The notes under the pieces were generated by a model. The model was not told the DNA's origin, did no database searches, and saw nothing but the letters and a program-made list of their open reading frames with translations. Positions 17,053 to 27,300 of a stretch of DNA of 64,000 nucleotides are shown here, in pieces (positions within the stretch are counted from its first letter, which is position 1; each line of letters begins with the position of its first letter). The translations under genes were made by a program, and so were the position numbers. This DNA is from JAHBNG01 sp039028975 (GTDB taxonomy: Bacteria > Chloroflexota > Anaerolineae > Caldilineales > Caldilineaceae): the NCBI GenBank assembly GCA_039028975.1, contig JBCCHB010000024.1:62001-126000 (forward strand). The letters are read 5' to 3'.

Positions 17053-17088
17053 AAGCAACGGCAGTATACAAGCATTATACGGTTGCTT
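17053..17088. repeat. Inverted repeat downstream of the RraA-like gene
   Basis: AAGCAAC (17053-17059) and GTATA (17064-17068) face TATAC (17076-17080) and GTTGCTT (17082-17088). The dyad lies about 95 nt past the RraA stop. No T run follows, so terminator function is uncertain. Confidence 0.4.
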
Positions 17089-17147
17089 GATATAGTTGTC
17101 AAACGGCAAAAAAATGTCAAGCGGGATGTATATGTAAAATCCGCGGC

Positions 17148-17186
17148 CCTACCGACCTACCGACCTACCGACCTACCGACCCTACC
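17148..17186. repeat. 8-bp tandem repeat (CCTACCGA) at the RraA stop codon
   Basis: Four exact copies of CCTACCGA (17148-17179) are followed by a partial copy, CCTACC, that contains the TAG stop of the RraA-like gene on the minus strand. The same octamer is present once at the stop codon of the sugar-binding protein (10324-10331). Confidence 0.85.
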
Positions 17187-18063
17187 ATGTCCGCTCCTTT
17201 AACAGCTCCTGAATGGCCTCCTTGGGGACTGGCAGCTCATCCATATGACTCTCCAGCCAGCGAGAAAAGTCCGCCTCAATGTGATCTTCCCAACGGCGGT
17301 CAATTTCGCCAGACGTGTAGGTGCCTTCTGCTAGCCGCTCCTTACCAAAACGATCCCGTAGCTGCACCAATTCCGATGTCTTCACCACCTTCTCTACCAA
17401 ATGAGGGGGAATAAAGACGACACCGTCTGGTTTTCCCAGTACCACATCCCCAGGCATAACCGTGACCTGTCCCATCCGCACGGGGCAGTTGACGCCCATC
17501 AACATAATCGTAGGCGATGCGTAGGATGGATGAGTTCCGCGGAAAAAGCTAGTAAAGCCAGGCATCTCTTGTATCCCATCCACATCGCGAATGGCTGCAT
17601 CATGGACCACGCCATTGCCTGACTTGGCGAAGATGCTGGCCGCCAAGTTATCTCCCATGACTGGCCCCTGCTCGATCTTGCCGTAGACGTCGGCCACGTA
17701 GACATCACCTGGCACCAGCATATCAATGGGCCAGGAGATCTGGTCTCCCACGCAGCCAAGTTCCGCGCCCTTCTCTTCCATAATCGTACGCATTTGAGGG
17801 CGACGCGGCATATACATGGCAGTTAACGCTCGGCCGACTAACACTTCTCCGGGATGGGTACAGAACCAGCCATCTTCATATTGATGATGGTAGCCATCCC
17901 CACGCAGGATGCCCCACGCCTCAGTAATGGTCACATTTTTGACCCGCTGGATCAGTGCATCCGAAACTTTGGGGCGACCATCATCAAAGCGGTCACCGGT
18001 CCATTCGCGAGTATAGTCGGTTATCTCATCGGGAGATTGGTTGAGGGGAGCAAATTTTTTCAT
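17182..18063 (-). CDS. RraA / 4-hydroxy-4-methyl-2-oxoglutarate aldolase family protein
   Basis: A 293-residue RraA-fold protein. The family core is seen in MLVPGDVYVADVYGKIEQGPVMGDNLAASIFAKSGNGVVHDAAIRDVDGI; the GD...G...A and the Arg-Asp of AIRD form the metal and substrate site in class II HMG/CHA aldolases. MPGDVVLGKPDGVVFIPPHLV is the C-terminal strand pair. At 293 residues it is longer than E. coli RraA (about 160), with extra N- and C-terminal helices seen in proteins of catabolic loci. Likely role: aldol cleavage of, or decarboxylation in, an oxoacid pathway rather than RNase E regulation. It is monocistronic, with a weak SD. Confidence 0.85.
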   Translation of the reverse strand: MKKFAPLNQSPDEITDYTREWTGDRFDDGRPKVSDALIQRVKNVTITEAWGILRGDGYHHQYEDGWFCTHPGEVLVGRALTAMYMPRRPQMRTIMEEKGAELGCVGDQISWPIDMLVPGDVYVADVYGKIEQGPVMGDNLAASIFAKSGNGVVHDAAIRDVDGIQEMPGFTSFFRGTHPSYASPTIMLMGVNCPVRMGQVTVMPGDVVLGKPDGVVFIPPHLVEKVVKTSELVQLRDRFGKERLAEGTYTSGEIDRRWEDHIEADFSRWLESHMDELPVPKEAIQELLKERTW

Positions 18064-18273
18064 GTTGCGATTCTCGAAGAGTTAGCGTGACCGAAAACGA
18101 TTGTTTCCTTAAATTGAATTGTGGAATCACCTAAATGAAATTCAAATGAATACCCAGCAATTTTACAACTGGAGGAGTCCACAGTGCAACTATACTTGGC
18201 TCTGGTATAGGTGGCACGGATCCCAATAGAGAACTTACATCAACCTATCTGGAAATGTAATCATTCATGCCCC

Positions 18274-18312
18274 CTGAGCCTGTCGAAGGGGGATCAGCTT
18301 CGACAAGCTCAG
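18274..18312. repeat. REP palindrome upstream of pbpC
   Basis: CTGAGCCTGTCGAAG and CTTCGACAAGCTCAG form a 15-bp stem with one mismatch and a 9-nt loop. CTTCGACAAGCTCAG palindromes are widespread dispersed repeats. A near-identical element is at 21239-21279, so the two flank pbpC. Confidence 0.8.
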
Positions 18313-18445
18313 CCTACGTGGGGGAAGTGAACGACTACCTGGAAATCGGGAACTGAAATGATCATGAACTCGTTGAATGAATACGTTGGTAGAACCAAAT
18401 TGGCTAAGCAGAACCAAATATAGTACATTAGTATCCATCTCCATT

Positions 18446-18524
18446 AGGAATGAGTTGGAATTAACGTGTACGTTTCAAGCGGGTTTAGCCCGATCAAATG
18501 TTCAGGTTATTTCGTTCGCGTTCC
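18446..18524. repeat. Dispersed 79-bp intergenic repeat, copy B
   Basis: Same length as, and about three quarters identical by eye to, 12524-12602. It begins AGGAATGAGTTGG and ends CGCGTTCC. Confidence 0.6.
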
Positions 18525-18551
18525 TTACACACGACCACAATATAGATTATC

Positions 18552-21173
18552 ATGAATTGGCGTAAGTTCTTCCTCCAACTTACAATTTTTTCAGCTGGGC
18601 TACTCATCTTCTTAGGCGGTGGCTATTATTGGCTTCTATCTGATTTACCATCCATTCGTGCAGTAGAAACCCGGCGTTTACGTCCCAGCACTCAGATCCT
18701 CGACCGCCATGGCATACTCCTCTATGAAGTTGTTGATCCCAATGCAGGCAAGCAAGTCAATCTAGTTCTCGATCAACTCCCGCCGACTTGTGTTCAAGCA
18801 ATCTTAGCTACGGAAGATAGCCGCTTCTATAACCACCCCGGTATTGATCTTGTGGCGATTCTACGGGCGCTCTGGCAAAACGCCCGTGCCGGCGTGCTCC
18901 TAGGCAATCCAATTGTAAGTGGAGGGAGTACCTTGACCCAACAGTTGGCCCGCAACTTGCTGATGGAGCCAGAAGAACGCTACGAGCAGACCGTACGTCG
19001 CAAGATACGAGAGGCGTGGCTGGCGTGGCGGCTAGAGCGTCGCTACACGAAAAATCAAATCCTGGCTCTCTACCTAGACCAAGCGTACTATGGGAACTTT
19101 GCCTATGGGCTAGAAGCGGCATCCCAGGTCTTCTTTGCCAAGCCTGCTGCCCACTTAAGTCGAGGTGAGTGCTCGCTATTGGCTGGTCTCATCCAGTATC
19201 CATCCGGCTATAATCCATTAATTGCTCCTGATGTAGCCAAAGCTAGGCAGCTGACTGTGCTGCGTCTCATGGAAGAGTCTAGCTATATTGACGCCCAGGA
19301 AAGGAGCCAGATTGCCGCTGAACCCTTGCGTTATCGCTCCAACCTCTTTGAAATCGAAGCACCCCATTTTGTAATGTATGTGCAAGAACTCCTAGCAGAA
19401 GCATTGGGAGCGGAACGCTTACGCGATGGGGGACTGCGCATTACAACAACCCTCGACTTGCACCTCCAACATGAAGCTGAACGCTCCATCACAAACCAAC
19501 TTGCTCGACTCAATTGCCAAGCACCCAGCCGTTGTCAAGACAATATCGATCCCAATCGGCGGGTTGACAATGCAGCCGGGGTCATCTTAGATGCCTCTAC
19601 CGGCGAAATTTTGACGATGGTGGGCAGTCCAGATTACTTTGATGAGAGGATTCAGGGTAACGTTAACGCCACACTCACGTTGCGTCAACCAGGTAGTGCC
19701 ATTAAACCCTTTACGTATGCCGCGGCCGTGGATCCCAAATGGAAAAGCGTAACGAATCTATCCCCCCTAACGCCAGCTTCAATTTTGGCCGATCTACCGG
19801 TCAGCTATCCTGTCAAAGAAGACGATGGCTCTATTGCTCCATACACACCTGTGAACTATGATCGGACGTACCATGGTCCCGTTAGCGTGCGAACAGCCCT
19901 TGGATCGAGCTACAATATTCCAACCGTCAAAGTGCTCAATCGCATTGGCGTGAAGACGCTTCAGCGCATTGCCAACCTGGCTGGAATTGATTCCTTCAGC
20001 GGAGAACATGGTTTGGCCCTGACCTTGGGTAGTGGCGAAGTCCGACTTCTGGATCTGGCTGGCGCCTACGGCATCTTCTTGAACGGCTATCCCCTCAATC
20101 CGACCGCCATCTTAGCCATCGAATCGATTGACGATCCCCATTGGCAGATAGATTTGGAGCATCCCAACTTGTCCCGCCCCAGAAAAATAGACGACGGTCT
20201 GACTTCTGGTGCCGCAGAAGCTAGAGAGGTGCCTCAGCAGAATGAAGTGGGGTCAGTTATTTCCCCCCAAGCAGCCTACCTAATCACCGATATTCTTTCG
20301 GACAATCAGGCGCGTACGCCCGGTTTTGGGGTTAATTCGGTACTCAAGTTGCCCTTTCCGGCAGCTGTTAAGACAGGTACGACAACGGATTGGCGAGACA
20401 ATTGGACGATGGGTTATACCACAGAGCGCATTGTGGGGGTGTGGGTAGGGAATGCCGATAACACGCCCATGCTCGATGTCTCTGGCGTAGACGGGGCAGG
20501 ACCTATCTGGCGCGATCTCATGAAGGCAGCCCATAACGAACCGCCCCCTTCCTTTACCCAGCCTCCAGGGGTTATAGAGCGTGCGATTTGCACGCCAAGT
20601 GGTCTTCTACCCACACCCGTCTGCCCTATGGTGCGCCGGGAGCGCTTCATTGAACAGAGCGAGCCAACCCGATACGATGATCAATTTGTGGCCATCGACG
20701 TGGATCTGGCTACCGGCTTACGTGCATCGCGCGGGACGCCGAAGGAACGAATGGCGCAACGAGTTTACTGGATGCTGCCAGCAGAATACCGAGAGTGGAT
20801 GCTCTCGAACGGTATCGAAACGCCGCCAGCCTACCCGACTCAGGATGAGATTGTCCATTCTTCACCTATCCCTAGCAGCGAACCGCTAGTCCTAAGTGTG
20901 CCGGCGTCTTACAGCGTCTTCCGCCTAGCCAATGGTATTCCGGCAGAGCATCAGCGCATTGAACTAAGCGGCTTTGCCAACACCGATAGCCCTTGGCAGA
21001 CATTGCGGCTGGTGAAAGACGGCACAATTATCGGTAGCACCCAAAATAGTGATCACCTCAGCAGTTGGTGGACTTTGGAAGCAGGCACCCACCGTTTCTG
21101 GATAGAAGGGGAACCGGAAGAGGGCGGCGAGGTGGTTCGTTCCCAGGAATCTGTGGTTGTGGTAGAAGGATAG
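18552..21173 (+). CDS. pbpC: Penicillin-binding protein 1C (glycosyltransferase-transpeptidase)
   Basis: An 873-residue bifunctional class A PBP of the PbpC type. One N-terminal membrane anchor (residues 8-30) is followed by a GT51 glycosyltransferase domain with catalytic Glu88 in ATEDSRFYNHPG and the GGSTLTQQLARNL block. The transpeptidase has S382-A-I-K, S453-Y-N and K607-T-G. A C-terminal PBP1C domain (about 780-873, LVKDGTIIGST and HRFWIEGE) is the family marker. It polymerises and cross-links peptidoglycan in the envelope. The gene is followed by an alpha-2-macroglobulin gene in the same direction, the arrangement known from E. coli pbpC-yfhM. The start is an ATG 27 bp after repeat copy B. 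Confidence 0.95.
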   Translation: MNWRKFFLQLTIFSAGLLIFLGGGYYWLLSDLPSIRAVETRRLRPSTQILDRHGILLYEVVDPNAGKQVNLVLDQLPPTCVQAILATEDSRFYNHPGIDLVAILRALWQNARAGVLLGNPIVSGGSTLTQQLARNLLMEPEERYEQTVRRKIREAWLAWRLERRYTKNQILALYLDQAYYGNFAYGLEAASQVFFAKPAAHLSRGECSLLAGLIQYPSGYNPLIAPDVAKARQLTVLRLMEESSYIDAQERSQIAAEPLRYRSNLFEIEAPHFVMYVQELLAEALGAERLRDGGLRITTTLDLHLQHEAERSITNQLARLNCQAPSRCQDNIDPNRRVDNAAGVILDASTGEILTMVGSPDYFDERIQGNVNATLTLRQPGSAIKPFTYAAAVDPKWKSVTNLSPLTPASILADLPVSYPVKEDDGSIAPYTPVNYDRTYHGPVSVRTALGSSYNIPTVKVLNRIGVKTLQRIANLAGIDSFSGEHGLALTLGSGEVRLLDLAGAYGIFLNGYPLNPTAILAIESIDDPHWQIDLEHPNLSRPRKIDDGLTSGAAEAREVPQQNEVGSVISPQAAYLITDILSDNQARTPGFGVNSVLKLPFPAAVKTGTTTDWRDNWTMGYTTERIVGVWVGNADNTPMLDVSGVDGAGPIWRDLMKAAHNEPPPSFTQPPGVIERAICTPSGLLPTPVCPMVRRERFIEQSEPTRYDDQFVAIDVDLATGLRASRGTPKERMAQRVYWMLPAEYREWMLSNGIETPPAYPTQDEIVHSSPIPSSEPLVLSVPASYSVFRLANGIPAEHQRIELSGFANTDSPWQTLRLVKDGTIIGSTQNSDHLSSWWTLEAGTHRFWIEGEPEEGGEVVRSQESVVVVEG

Positions 21174-21238
21174 AATTAGAAATACAGTCGTTTTGAAAAT
21201 TAGGTGGTTTCTAAAGTAGCCGTTCACGCCCCTGTCGG

Positions 21239-21279
21239 CTGAGCTTGTCGAAGTCGAAGCACCCCTTCGACAAGCTCAG
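21239..21279. repeat. REP palindrome between pbpC and the A2M gene
   Basis: CTGAGCTTGTCGAAG (21239-21253) and CTTCGACAAGCTCAG (21265-21279) are perfect 15-bp arms. It is the partner of the element at 18274-18312. It could attenuate transcription between the two genes. Confidence 0.8.
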
Positions 21280-21329
21280 GGGGCTGAACAGTTACTTTCT
21301 AAAATACTACCGGAGATACCAAACACCTA

Positions 21330-21353
21330 TTTTCAAACGAAGCTATGCATAGA
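21330..21353. repeat. Dispersed 24-bp motif, copy 2
   Basis: CAAACACCTA followed by TTTTCAAACGAAGC, 45 bp before the A2M start. It matches 8170-8193 with two differences. Confidence 0.6.
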
Positions 21354-21398
21354 AATGTCCAGGAGTAAATTCAACCGAGGATTATTGGAGTTCTTATT

Positions 21399-24300
21399 AT
21401 GAAGATTTTTACGCGGGTATTCGTTTTTATTGCATTCATTCTTTTCAGCGCTCTTTGTTTACCCGTCTCGTTATTTGCCCAATCGGCCATCCCTCCTCTG
21501 CTGCTGGAGACCATACCAGCCGATGGGGCCGAGTGGGATGGTGGCCCGGTGACGTTTGTCTTTGATCAGCCCATGAGTTCAGATGGGGCAGAGCACCTTA
21601 CCATTCGGCCATCCATCTCTGCCAATGTGACAGTTGAGGAAAATCAGATTACTTTTACACCGATCATACCTGATGAGCTTGAGGCGGGCCAACGCTATGG
21701 GTTTACAATCAATACCTTGGCGACTTCAACAGAGGGGACTCGGCTCACGACGCCAGTCAACATAAGCTTGGTCGGAGAGACGCCTTTAGCAGTCACATCC
21801 ACCGAACCGAGTCCAGACGTGCAAGGGTTCAATGTAACGGCACCGATTGTGATTGTCTTCAATCAGCCGGTGGTTCCGCTGCTCGGGGTTGATGAACTCT
21901 CCGATCTACCAACGCCCTTAACCATTGAACCAGACATCTCTGGCACGGGAGAGTGGCTAAACACTAGCATCTACACATTCCAGCCCGATCAACCATTAGC
22001 TGGATCGACAGAATACCAAGTCACCATTGGTGGGTTTGAAACGACTCAGGGCAAGTCACTCGGTGAGCCATACCAGTTCCGTTTTACAACCGAAGCTCCT
22101 ACAGTCGTCTCCATGGATCCCATTGGCGCGGGTCAAGCCTTTCCACCAGATACGGTCATTAAGCTAACCTTCAATCAGTCCATGGAGCCACAGAGTGTAG
22201 AATCAGCATTTTCACTGGCCAGAAGTGTGAACGAAGGAGGGGAGACAGAAGAGGTTTCAGGGTCATTTGGCTGGGATGAGGCCAGAACCAGCATGGTCTT
22301 CACACCCACACAGCCCCTGGGAATGCGGCAGGTCTACATCTATAACATCACAACAACGGCCGTATCCGAGGTCGGCTCTCCCTTATTTGAAGAGGCAGGT
22401 GCCATATTCTCCACCTTACCTCTACCCAAAGTTCAATCCACCATGCCCACAGACGGCTCTCAAGCCGTCAGGCCAGAGCAAGATGTGCGGATACGCTTCA
22501 ACGTACCCATGAGCCGGACCAGTGTGCTGGCCAATATCCATGTCACCCCCCTGCTCACTACAACCCAGGTCTTCAGCAGCTACAACAGCTATGATAAATC
22601 GGTCAACCTTATCTGGCAGAAGGAGGCCAATACGACTTACACCGTCACCGTTGACGGGGCCACGGTCGATCCATACGGCAATGCCATAGGTGACGACGTA
22701 TCCACCAGCTTCACCACTGGAGACTTTCAGCCTTGGGTCCGAACCAGTTTAGAGAATTTTACCCATTTCTCAGCCTACACCACCACTCGGGTTGGCATTC
22801 TTTACCGCAACCTGGAGAGTCTGGACGTGCAGCTCTATCGTCTGCCACCGGATGAGTTCTTCAGGCTGAGTGGGGATAATGCCTATGATCTTTGGGGAAA
22901 GTACTCGATTCCGTCACCCGATCTCAATCGGGTTTGGGAGCGATCCTACACGGATCTTGCTGAGCGCAATGAGACAGGTCAAAAAGTCATTTCCCTACTT
23001 GATAACGACGGAAATCGGCTCCCCCCCGGCATGTACCTACTGGAAATTGCGCTGCCTAATTCAGTGGATGAAGCGAGACGCTATGAGCAGAAGGTCATCT
23101 TAATCAGCAGCAGCCACCTGACCGTAAAAAAGGGCAAAGAGGGCGATAGCCTTGCCTGGCTTACCGATCTGCAAACAGGTGAACCCATCGCCAATCGGTC
23201 CGTTCAATTCTGGGTTGAGGGTGCGCTCAAGGGAGAAGCCCGAACAGATGAGGAAGGCGTGGCAGCGCTTGAAATCAATTTTGACGACTCAGAGCAGTAT
23301 GACAGCCTGCTTGGGTTGACGGGAGTCCCTGGGAATCCCACCTTCTCTGTTGCCTCTACCGCTTGGAACGATGGCATCGGCGTCTGGGAATTTGGCTTGA
23401 ATAGCGGGTACTTCAGCAGTGACTACGTGACCCACTTCTATACCGAGCGTCCCATCTATAGGCCAGGACAGAAGATCTACTGGAAAGGGATCATACGCGC
23501 GCGGGATGGCAATGGCTATGCTCTGCCGCCAACCGACCTACCTGTCCGGATTGAGATTTACGATGGTCAGGGCAATATCCTAACCAATGAAACCATGATG
23601 CCCAACGAGCATGGCACCCTTCATGGAGAATTTGAGTTGGCAGAAGAAGCAGTCACCGGCTTCTACAACATCAATATCAGCTCGGAGGTTGGACAATCCC
23701 AATTGTATGGCGGAACTTCCTTTCAAGTTGCTGCCTACCGCAAACCCGAATTTGAAATTAGTCTCACCACCGAAAAACCCGAATACCAAGAAGGCGACAC
23801 CATCAAGGCCACCCTGGAAGCGCGCTACTTTAGCGGTGGCCCCCTAAGTGGTGCGCAGGTAACGTGGCGAGTTTTGGCTGAACCCTACAACTTCCGCTGG
23901 GATGACCAGCCACCTCGACGATATTACAGCTTCCGGTCATACAATCCCGATGAAGATGATTATGATCCCTTCCGCAGCCAAAATTTTGGTGGCGTACTTC
24001 AAGAAGGAACGGGAACAATCGGCCCTGATGGCACCTTTTTAATCGAATTGGATGGGGATCTGAGCAATAGCTTTAGCAGCCAACGCTGGATCATCGATGC
24101 CACGGTCCAGAGCAGTACCAACCAATTTGTCAGTAGCAGTGTAGAGGCGGTAATCCACAAGAGTGATTTCTACATTGGCATTAGCCCTCAAAGATATGTA
24201 GTCAAGAAGGGCGAAGAGAGTACGGTTGATCTGGTCACCCTGACACCGGAGCAGACCTTCTACCCCAATGCTGAATTGGAGATCATTGTTCAGGAATTTA

Positions 24301-27300
24301 AGTGGAATAGCGTCTATGAAAAAGGAGCCGATGGGGCCTTCTACTGGCGCAGTGAAGTTGAACGGGCGCCCATTCTCACTGAAACCATTCGCGCTGACGA
24401 CGAGGGGGCTGCGGCCTTTACTTGGACGCCAACGGATGGTGGTTCCTTCCAAATTGTAGCTCGGGGTGTGGACCAGCCGACAAGCAGCGCCGGTTTTGTC
24501 TATGTCAGTGATTTTGGTTCCTACGTTGCCTGGCGGCGAGAAAATCATGACCGCATTGAACTTGTGGCGGACAAGGAGGTCTACAATGTGGGTGACGTGG
24601 CCCAAGTGCTGATTCCCAGTCCCTTTGTGGGTCCGGTGACTGCACTGGTCACATTAGAGCGGGGTGGTGTGCTGGAGAGTCAAGTGATCACGTTGGAGAG
24701 CAACTCAGAGACGTTAGAGGTGCCGATTACCAACGACCACATTCCCAATATCTTTATTAGCATCCTTTTGGTCAAAGGGATAGACGAAACCAACGAATTT
24801 CCAGCCATGCGTATTGGCTATGCGCAGCTACAGGTGGACACAGCCGAGAAAGAGCTAACGCTGACCGTCGAAACGTCTGAACCCGAAGTGCGCCCAGGGG
24901 ATACGGTAGACTACACCGTTCTTGTAACGGATGCATTTGGTGAGCCGGTTGCCAACACAGAGGTGAGCCTAGCCCTGGTCGACAAAGCTATTTTCGCCCT
25001 CTCTGACGCGGAACCAACGCCCCTTGTCAATATCTACTACAGCCCGCGAGGCCTCGGCGTTGATACGGGTGTACTCCTCAACATCAACCAGGATCGGCTC
25101 TCTCAACAGTTATCTGAGGGAACCAAAGGTGGTGGCGGTGGCGGCAACGGTGGATTGGAAATTCGGGGTGACTTCCGGGATGTGGCCTTTTGGGCCGCCG
25201 ATCTTGTGACCGGTGAAGACGGTCAGCTTGGCTTTACGGTTGACCTGCCCGACAACCTGACATCGTGGCGCTTGGTGGCGCGTACTGTCTCGGACGAAAC
25301 GCTCGTTGGCGAGGTAGAACACGATCTCATTGCCACCAAACGGCTGCAGATGCGCACGCTGCTCCCTCGCTTCTTTACGGCTGGGGATCGGGTTCAGATT
25401 GGTGCAGCTCTGCTCAATTCAAGTGATGCTGACCTAACCGATGGGCGGCTGACCTTGAGCGTTTCAGGAGCCACCATCGCGGGTGAAAATACCAGCGAAA
25501 GCATCCTTGATGAACTGACCTTGCCTGCCAGCACAGAGAATCGTTATGACTGGACCATCAATGTGGATCCAACTGCGTCTAGCGTCAATTTCCTCTTTGC
25601 TGGCGAAGCGGGTGGTCTCTCCGATGGCGTAAGCATTGAGATTCCGGTTAAGCGCTTTGTCACCAAGGAAACAGTCGGCACGACCGGGGCCGTAGATGGG
25701 TTGACGCGTGTGGAAGCCGTTCGCTCACCAGCCGATGCCCAGGGACCCAGTGATCTCCTGATTCAGGTCGAGCCGAGCCTAGCCGCGGGGATGCTGGATG
25801 GTCTGGACTACTTGGAACACTATGAGTATGAGTGCAACGAGCAGACGGTCTCCCGCTTCCTGCCCAATCTCTTTACGGTGCGCGCATTGCGTCTGCTGGA
25901 GCAGGTCAATCCGACCTTGGAAGAGAGCCTAGAGCGGCAGCTTGAGATTGGCGTACAGCGGCTGGTTAATCGACAGAATCGCGATGGGGGCTGGGGCTAC
26001 TGGCCAGGTCAAGAGAGCACCCCCTTTGTCAGTGCCTATGTTCTGTGGGGGCTGATTCATGCTCAGGAGATGGGTCAAGCCGTACCAGAGTGGACTACGA
26101 ACCGAGCCATTGCCTACCTAGAGGGTCAGTTCAGTGCGCCCTCGGAGGTCGATAATGATTGGGTGCTCAACCAGATGGCTTTTGTGCATCTTGTTTTGTC
26201 GGAAGCAGGCGTTGGTGATCCAGGTCGTGCGAGTGCCCTCTATGACGTTCGGGATCGACTACAAAATTACGGTAAGGCCTACCTAGCCATGGCCTTGGGT
26301 GAGATGGCGTCCAATGACGAGGGCATCTATGAAACGGGAGCCGATCCACGAGTGGAGACGCTGTTGGATAATCTATTCGGTACCGCAGAGCTGACGGCCA
26401 CCAGCATCTTCTGGAGCGAGCCAACCGTCCACTATCGAACCCTCAATACCAATACACGTACCACGGCGATTGCGTTGGCTGCATTTAGCCGTTTGGCCTC
26501 CGATGATCCCATGCTGCCCCAGGTAGTCCGTTGGTTGATGGACGCTCGCAAGGCCGGGCGTTGGGCCACCACGCAAGAGAATGCCTGGTCTCTGATTGCA
26601 CTAACGGACTGGATGCAAGCAAGCCGTGAGTTAGAGGCAGACTATAACTGGCGCGTCTCACTGGACGGCGAAGAGGTTGGTGCTGGGACATTCGATGAAA
26701 GCAACTTGGCAGAGAAAGTGCAGCTAGAGACCCAGGTCTCCAATGCCATTAGTGAGCAAGCTAGCCTGCTCCAATTCGAGCGGGACAATTCGTCTGGCCA
26801 GTTCTACTATACAACCTACATGCGCTACTATCTGGATGCATCCAAAGTCGATGCTCGGGAGCGAGGCATCGTCGTATCTCGGCGCATGGAGATGGATGGT
26901 CAGCCTGTGGAATCAGTACAGATAGGTGATGTTGTAACCGTAACGGTGACGTTGGTGGCGCCCACGGATTTGCATCACGTATTGGTTGAAGCGCCCCTAC
27001 CGGCTGGTATGGAGCCAATCGACCCAACCCTAGCAACTGAGAGCGAAAACGTTGATCGGCCTGGGCAAGTACACAACCGGAGAGGCTGGTGGTGGTACTG
27101 GTGGTCTCCCAATTACGTGGACATTCGAGATGACAAGGTAGCCTTTTTTGCCACCTTCATACGCTCTGGCACCTATGAGTACCGCTTCCAAGCTCGGGCG
27201 ACCGTTCCCGGCGCATATCAGGTTCGGCCCGTTTATGCAGAGCAGATGTACTTCCCAGAGGTTTGGGGGCGTGGGGACGGGAGTCTTTTTGAGATTAGGG

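Larger units (their letters stand above)
16641..17181. other. Intergenic region upstream of the family 5 binding protein
   Basis: I see no credible gene in this 541-bp stretch. It holds two inverted repeats, a TACAATGTA palindrome, a REP-like hairpin and an 8-bp tandem repeat at the RraA end, all listed separately. The promoter of the peptide ABC set must be here; GGTATATAAATATTTATGG at about 16758-16776 is the most AT-rich part and a possible core promoter. Confidence 0.6.
18064..18551. other. Intergenic region between divergent RraA-like gene and pbpC
   Basis: No credible gene in 488 bp. It should carry promoters for the RraA-like gene (minus) and pbpC (plus). A REP palindrome (18274-18312) and the second copy of the 79-bp repeat (18446-18524) occupy much of it; the latter ends 27 bp before the pbpC start and may hold its promoter. 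The REP is almost identical to one downstream of pbpC. Confidence 0.6.
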
